NCBI RefSeq assembly: GCF_024713975.1
Contig: NC_091098.1
Coordinates: 24,730,816 to 24,794,815 of the forward strand
Length of the DNA: 64,000 nt
Direction: 5' to 3'
From: Paralichthys olivaceus
Taxonomy: Eukaryota > Chordata > Actinopteri > Pleuronectiformes > Paralichthyidae
The notes under the pieces are model-generated. The model saw only the letters and a program-made list of their open reading frames with translations, did not search any database and was not told where the DNA came from. The translations under genes were made by a program, and so were the position numbers. This document shows positions 58,214 to 64,000 of the stretch, piece by piece. Each line of letters opens with the position of its first letter. Positions within the stretch are counted from its first letter, which is position 1.

Positions 58214-61200
58214 TTCCCATGTGAACAGCTGGGGGCGGAGAGCTGAGGCTGCCTTCATGGCGATGGGCCTGTCACTGCAGAGAGCTCCGACAGGCGGGGA
58301 ATCCAAGGCCAATGACCTGTGGCGCTCGCTGCTTGTGTGTATCCAGTGTCTGTGGGAGAACGACTGGATGGATGGATTTGTGACACGAAGTCAGATGACA
58401 GGGTGGGGGGGGGGGGGGTTGCATGTCAAATCGCCCCGTACGAAGGAATGTCAAGCATCCGGCGTAACGTCCTGCTTCGAAGGAGCGAATTATCTTCGCC
58501 CGTTTAAGAGGAAAATAAGTTCATAGTAAGAAGTAAAGTACATTTTAAAACGGAAAGGATGCATGACGTGAAGTAACTCGTGGCTGCAAATTGTAATCCT
58601 GCGAATGTTTTCTGTGTTCATGTGTTTAAAAATATGACGATCAGATGTTCAAAAGAAGTGACTCATGAAATGTAATGAGGGTCCAACCTCAGTGTCAATA
58701 GATGACCGTGTTGGGTGATAATATTTTAATTAATCAATTGATCCTTCTCTTGATTTTTCAGTTTGGTCTATAAATTATTATCTCTGGTTGAATTTTGGCC
58801 TTTTGATCGAACCATCAGTTTCTTATCACGAAAGACAACAAAATAAAAGCCTGAAAATTTAAAACCAGAGACAGAACCAACAAACGTCCAGATCATCTCT
58901 TCAGTTTTGTTGACGTCCAGCTGATTAGGATCAGATCTGCATCAGCGCTCAACTTTTCAAAGCCAATTCAAACCGCATTCCTCCGTTTACCTTGTCTAGT
59001 GAACTGGGAAGTTCTGGACTCGTTGTTTTTTTATATTTCAATAATCTCTTTCATTATCGGGTGGGAAGCAGTTTATGCTTTTAAATTTATGCATCTTTGT
59101 TCTTCCCGATTTCAGATTGTTCCTGTTTATATACTTCTGCACACGTTAGATCCGTGATGTTGCCGAGAGCCTCTAATCTGAGGCCTTAAGCTGAATCCAG
59201 CATCGGGTTCATCTCGGTTCATCCTTGTGTCGAACCATCTTTGTGTTTGGAGGACGTCGCTGGTGTTTGTGGGAGATCTGCAGCTGGAAGTGATTTCTGC
59301 TGTGTGGTCTTGTTGCTTCTGCTCTATTTCAGACTGACCTCCTTCCACCCTGATGTGTGTCAGTGGCTCTTCAGCCGACAGTGCTCGTCCCCGAGACACC
59401 TCGGCCGGTGGAGGGGGTCGTCCATCACATCCGTCTCCCTGATGTCTGAATCTTTTAAAAGTACATTTACTCAAGTACAGTACAGTCTGGAGGTACTTGT
59501 ACATTATACTGATCCACCACAGTTCAGATGGAGATTAACTTTAGAGATCACACGTTTTTTTAATGCAATATTTTGTCATTGCCATTTTAATTTAATGGGG
59601 AATTCTTATTTTTACGTTATCGTAACTTTTCAGGGCTTCTACTTCTCAAACATAAAGATTCACTGTTTTTTGTTTTGATCAATTTAATCGTTCTGGAGTA
59701 AAACACATGGGATGAACGAGGTTCTATAACCTTGAGCAGCTCCTGTGTTTAAAATGGACAATTTGAACACAGGACTTTTACAAGTAGCTAAATAGTTTCA
59801 CAGTTTGGTGTTAAAACTCTCACAGGAGTTGAATATTTTATAAATCGTACTGTTTCTGATGCACGTCTGAGGTGTAAAGCTGAATGAAGGGCTCATACGT
59901 CCTGTCTCCTGGTTCAACGACCTCTGCTTGTGATTTCCACGTTAGACGCATTAAACTCCTGCTCCACCATCGTCTCCCCCACCCACACGAGTTCATTCTG
60001 CTATTTTAATTTTCGTCCGTGTGCTTGATTTAATGACCGAGAGCTCAGCTGCGTTTTCACCATCTTGTTAAAGGCGTCAGCTCCGAGCGCCGCGGCTAAC
60101 AACTCCAGGTAATGAAAGTGACGGGGATTAGGGCACACAGCAGCGCGCGGTTTGATGGCCCCTGCGTCGTAATCAGGGATTGGCCCACATTCGGCTCAAT
60201 CCCTCGATGGCAACTTGTCACACCTGCAGGCTTAACACCCCAATTGGTGTCACGTAGATGCGAGGGGATGCAAATAGATCTAATGATACCAACAGCAGAG
60301 CGATGTGATGTCTTAATCACTGTGTTGTCGGCCTCCTGCTGAAAAGGCGCTGCACCATTAGCGGGAAAGACTTTCATCTTTTTGAAATGAGACCAGATGA
60401 AGGGGTCTCAGAGCTCGCCGGGCTCCAAAGCATGTAGAGCAGCTGCACAGAGACGACCAGAGTGTCGTTCCACAGTGTTTAAAGGAGAATATGTGTGGAA
60501 ACACCAAACCAGGCGTCAAGCTGCAGCAGAGACGCCTGAAGTCTTCAGGGTTCTTCAGGACTTTTGCTGCAAGGATTCTCCAGCCCAGAGCGAAGTGAAG
60601 CTTTCTTCACATTCAAACTTATGTTTGTTGCTGTTGTGAACACGTCTGTGCACAAAACCTCCCGCTGTGTCCTGCTTGTGTGAAAGGAAAAACTCTGAGT
60701 TCATTCTGCGATATATAGTCCAGTTATCGCTGTGTGAGGAAGGTTGCAAAGCATTGATCTCATTAGAGTAAGTGAAGACCTGCACCTCCGTTGAGGGGAT
60801 GAGTTGGTAACTGCGTCTGTTCAGCGACTGTGAAAACCCCGAGAGGTGTGATAAAGCAGTTTAATCACAACAATGGCAGTTATTGCAAAGTACATAACTA
60901 TTCATGAACACAAACACATTTGATTTGCTCCATCACACATAACAGATCGTTGCAAAACAAGCAGCTCTGTGCATCCTCTGTGTTCTCTCATGTTTTTAAA
61001 TGGTTTTAAGGACGAACAACAGAAAACAGAAAATTTGCAACTTGCTTGAAACTGCTTTGCCAAAACATGTGAACTTCGCTGGACCTTTTTTATCGTCTGA
61101 GTTGTTGCTCCTGATTTAAAAAATGTTCACTGTTCCACTGCAGACTGTTTGTGTGTGTTATAGCTCATCTGCAGTTTTGATTCGTTAATGTTGCCTGAGT

Positions 61201-63077
61201 TACGACACGGTGTCCATTTCTATGCTCTAGAAGAGAATGATGATGTCATCTCTGTGCCTTTTTGTTGGAGGAGGGGTCTCACTAGCAAGAGCTCTGCGTG
61301 ACTGTCCCTCTCGTTCAGTTCTAATGAATAGCGAGACGTTTCGCCCACAAAGAGCCGTGAGAAGCCGGGTGCTGCATGCTGAACACTAATCTGCTTCTGT
61401 CGGACATCCTGAGGGTCGACAAAGAACCAAACCAGTTGACGCACAAAACGTGCAAAAAAAGAGAGTTTTAGAAAGTGATGAAATCCAAAGCTCAATTCCT
61501 CTTCTCTCTTTCAAACCAGCCATCCGGTGTTGCCACAGGTTGCGCTCGCTCGCTGCGCCGCAGACATTGAATCAGCACTATGGCAACATCCTGAGCCCCG
61601 AATGATGGATGAGTTGTAGTAAATTGGCATTCCTGTCCAATCGCAGCCGACGGTGAATGAAACCAGCGATGACTAACGCGAGGCAGGGGAGAAAACAAGA
61701 GCTGCTCCAGACAGAGCAGCATCACACACACACGGTGAAACACACTTTTAACACCGATAATCCAAGCCTCTGGTCTTTCTTCACTGAGCGGGCGAACAAA
61801 CTCGCTCACATTGTTTACCCTAGCAGATTGGATTATGGTAATAGAGACCGGAGAACATCTGATGTTAATTCAGCATGGCGGTAGATATCAGATGTCTCGT
61901 GCTGTTTCGAAATCCACTTTCCCTCCTTGATATATCAGCGACAGGTTCCAATTTGCCCGGGGGACGGACTCGGTCATGTCTTTGACCCAGGAGACGGCGA
62001 ACGCAGAAACATCCCGAAACACGAGAGGAGCGTAGAAAATGCACCAACCAGAGCGTAGCTAACGACAGGTTGCCGGAATCTCTCGTATCATCTGCGCACC
62101 TTCAACCCTTCGTGACCCCGCGGAGCGAGTTGAGCTTCGGCTTCGTTAATTCAGAGCTAATGTAAACAGTCTGACTAATGTTCCCCCCCCCCTGGATTAT
62201 CCTTAATGTAAAGTAGCGATGTCAGATGCAGGAGAGTCCGGAGTAAAATGACGGAACAGTTTATTTTCTCTTCCTCTCTTCTCTGATCGCTCTTTTTTTC
62301 TTGTTTGCCTCCGTCCCAATGAACATAGAGCTGGAGCCAGTTGGCTTGGTTCAGCTCAAACTGAACTGAAAACAGCCAGTCTCTGTCCCGACTCATGGTT
62401 TTCTGTCTGTTTCCAGTTTTTATGCTAATTCCAATTTATACATTAGCACTCAGATTTAAGTCCAGTTAAGGTCTTTGCACATATTCCTTGATCCGCCGTC
62501 CAGTAAAAGCCATCAGGCACAGAAACAGTTCTCTGGAACGACCTTGACCGACGCTGAAAACGCCCGGTGCACAAACTTTAATGATGGAGGAAAGTTTTTG
62601 ATGGTCGTATTTATACTATCATTATAATTTTCTTCTTTAAACGTGTGACAAGTTAAAAGTGACCTGGTGTGCGAAGGACCTTGGCTGGGGTTAAAACGCA
62701 CCACTCAGAAAGTGTGAGTTTAAAAAAAGTAAAACTGGTTAAAATCCCAACATAACATATTATATAACAGCAATTTAAATTGAACGGGTTAAGGACATCT
62801 GAATTAACTATTTATACATATATGCAAAATAAAGTGTCTCTGAAGCGACCAAGTTTTAAAATATCAGTAATATGAAGACAACTACAAATATCAACATTAA
62901 AAATATAAGTGTATGTTTATATGTGTATGTGGGGTAATCGATCAGGGTTAACGGGTGTTAGAGGGTTAGAGTATCGATTATGTTCCTGTGCAGCAGCTAC
63001 ATGAGCAAAGCAGTTTCACACAAACACCAAACTATTTCTTTAACGGCTTTCAGAGCCTGGATTGTTTTAAATTGCTT

Positions 63078-63079
<2 letters not shown>

Positions 63080-63131
<52 letters not shown>
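63080..63131 (+). repeat. (CT)n microsatellite
   Basis: About 26 uninterrupted CT units in acap3 intron 1. Confidence 0.97.
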
Positions 63132-63135
<4 letters not shown>

Positions 63136-64000
63136 GAGTGCGTGACCTAGAAACGCTGCACTGAGAGGTTCAAGCTTTAAGTCTTGAAAAATCACATTAA
63201 TCTGTATCAGGTTTTCTCATTAGTGCAGCGGCGCGTTCACCGTTTCGCCAGTTCTACATTCAAGATAGACGACTAATTGGAAAATACCCAATTTCCTCCG
63301 CACATAGCGTCTCTGCTATCTCTCTCCGCTGTGGCGGAATGTGAGGAACTGTCCTATCGGGGGAAACGGTGACTGGACTCGGCTCACGTCGCGGCTCTGC
63401 GTCATTTGTCAGCAGGCTCCCAGATGTGATGACTTGTATTTGGCCTTATTGTTTTACCAGACTGGAAACAGAACTTCTCACTGTTTAATGTCATGTCTGT
63501 GAAACTTAGCGGCTGATGACCGGTCGGCTGCACGAATCCGCAGTCTCGAGGGGAAAGTGACTGGATCGTTTCCAGGTGTGTCAACATCAGACCGTGCTTA
63601 ATGTTTATCACCCTGTGGGTCAGGAAGTGGGATGAAGTTATTGATAGAAGTTGGGGGGGGGGGGGTTCTGCCGTACAGCTGTGGCCGTTTGTCGTCACCT
63701 GGGGAATATATGAAGCGAACGTACGTCCAAGACAAACACAAAGCTGTTACCCTGAAAGTGTGAAGAGCTACAAGAGGGAGAGAAATCGTGGGGATCCACC
63801 GTCGCTGCCCGGTTGCGAAATGCTGAATCACATGTGTGCTCGCATCTGTTTTTGATTTGGTTCGTCCCTCTCTCTCGCTCTCCCCCCTTACACTCTCCCC
63901 TTCTCTTCCCCTTTTCCGTCACTCCCTGCCTTCCTCTTGTGTGTTTGCGGGGGCAGACTTCTGGTCGGGGCTGGGCCAGAACCGGGTCGAGGGACGGGTC

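Larger units (their letters stand above)
54090..64000 (+). other. acap3: Long first intron of acap3 (runs off the window)
   Basis: No further exon was found in 9.9 kb. Contents: GAT repeat (54254-54289), a teleost repeat with TACTT/AGTAC text (54585-54945) and a related fragment (59456-59570), CCCT tract (56383-56406), degraded repeat (57340-57560), TA tract (57736-57771), a 41-base C run (58171-58211), a CT tract (63080-63131), and candidate noncoding elements near 60060-60390, 61790-62110 and 63170-63420. Confidence 0.6.

Noticed and set aside
57998..58526. Frames with poly-Gly or poly-Pro through the C run
   Set aside because: They depend on translating the 41-base poly-C tract, and the flanks show no homology.
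1..64000. CRISPR arrays, bacterial operons, phage or toxin systems
   Set aside because: The tandem repeats are eukaryotic micro- and minisatellites without spacers, and all recognised genes are spliced vertebrate genes.

Overview
The window is nuclear DNA from a vertebrate, almost certainly a percomorph-type teleost. It has short exons with GT-AG introns, AATAAA signals, abundant GATA/CTAT, CA and CT microsatellites, and several short interspersed repeats that I recognise as typical of teleost genomes. No bacterial, viral, CRISPR or tRNA/rRNA features were seen. The gene set is vwa5b1, ubxn10, cptp, ints11 and acap3. All five have human orthologues on chromosome 1p36, so this is a conserved-synteny block with local insertions.

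Layout from left to right. 1-18.2 kb, minus strand: vwa5b1, 17 coding exons visible, 3' end cut off by the left edge. 18.2-23.0 kb: upstream intergenic/5'UTR region with microsatellites and a minisatellite. 23.0-27.3 kb, plus strand: a complete DDX19-type DEAD-box helicase gene in 11 coding exons. 28.5-29.1 kb, minus strand: ubxn10, a single coding exon, converging on the helicase gene. 31.7-33.1 kb, minus strand: cptp, two coding exons, head-to-head with ints11. 33.9-40.5 kb, plus strand: ints11, 17 coding exons, complete. 40.9-41.9 kb, minus strand: an intronless coding region for a P2Y/LPA-like GPCR, tail-to-tail with ints11. 44.0-47.7 kb, plus strand: a small RING-PHD protein gene resembling the N-terminus of PHRF1. 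47.7-53.9 kb: intergenic, with repeat remnants. 54.0 kb to the right edge, plus strand: first coding exon and start of a long first intron of an ACAP-family ArfGAP gene, acap3 by synteny.

The genes do not form one pathway. They are independent cell-biology genes: mRNA export (DDX19), cilia/p97 adaptor (UBXN10), ceramide-1-phosphate transport (CPTP), the endonuclease of Integrator (INTS11), a receptor, a probable ubiquitin ligase/chromatin reader, and an Arf6 GAP. I found no evidence for an undescribed multi-gene system. The points most worth a second look are the short PHRF1-like RING-PHD gene, the DDX19-type gene placed between vwa5b1 and ubxn10, the unassigned GPCR, a GC-AG intron in vwa5b1, the CT microsatellite serving as a splice acceptor tract in ints11, RFX X-box-like motifs, and several candidate conserved noncoding elements.

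Exon boundaries were set by hand, using reading-frame continuity, GT/GC-AG sites and my recollection of the human orthologues. No alignment was run.
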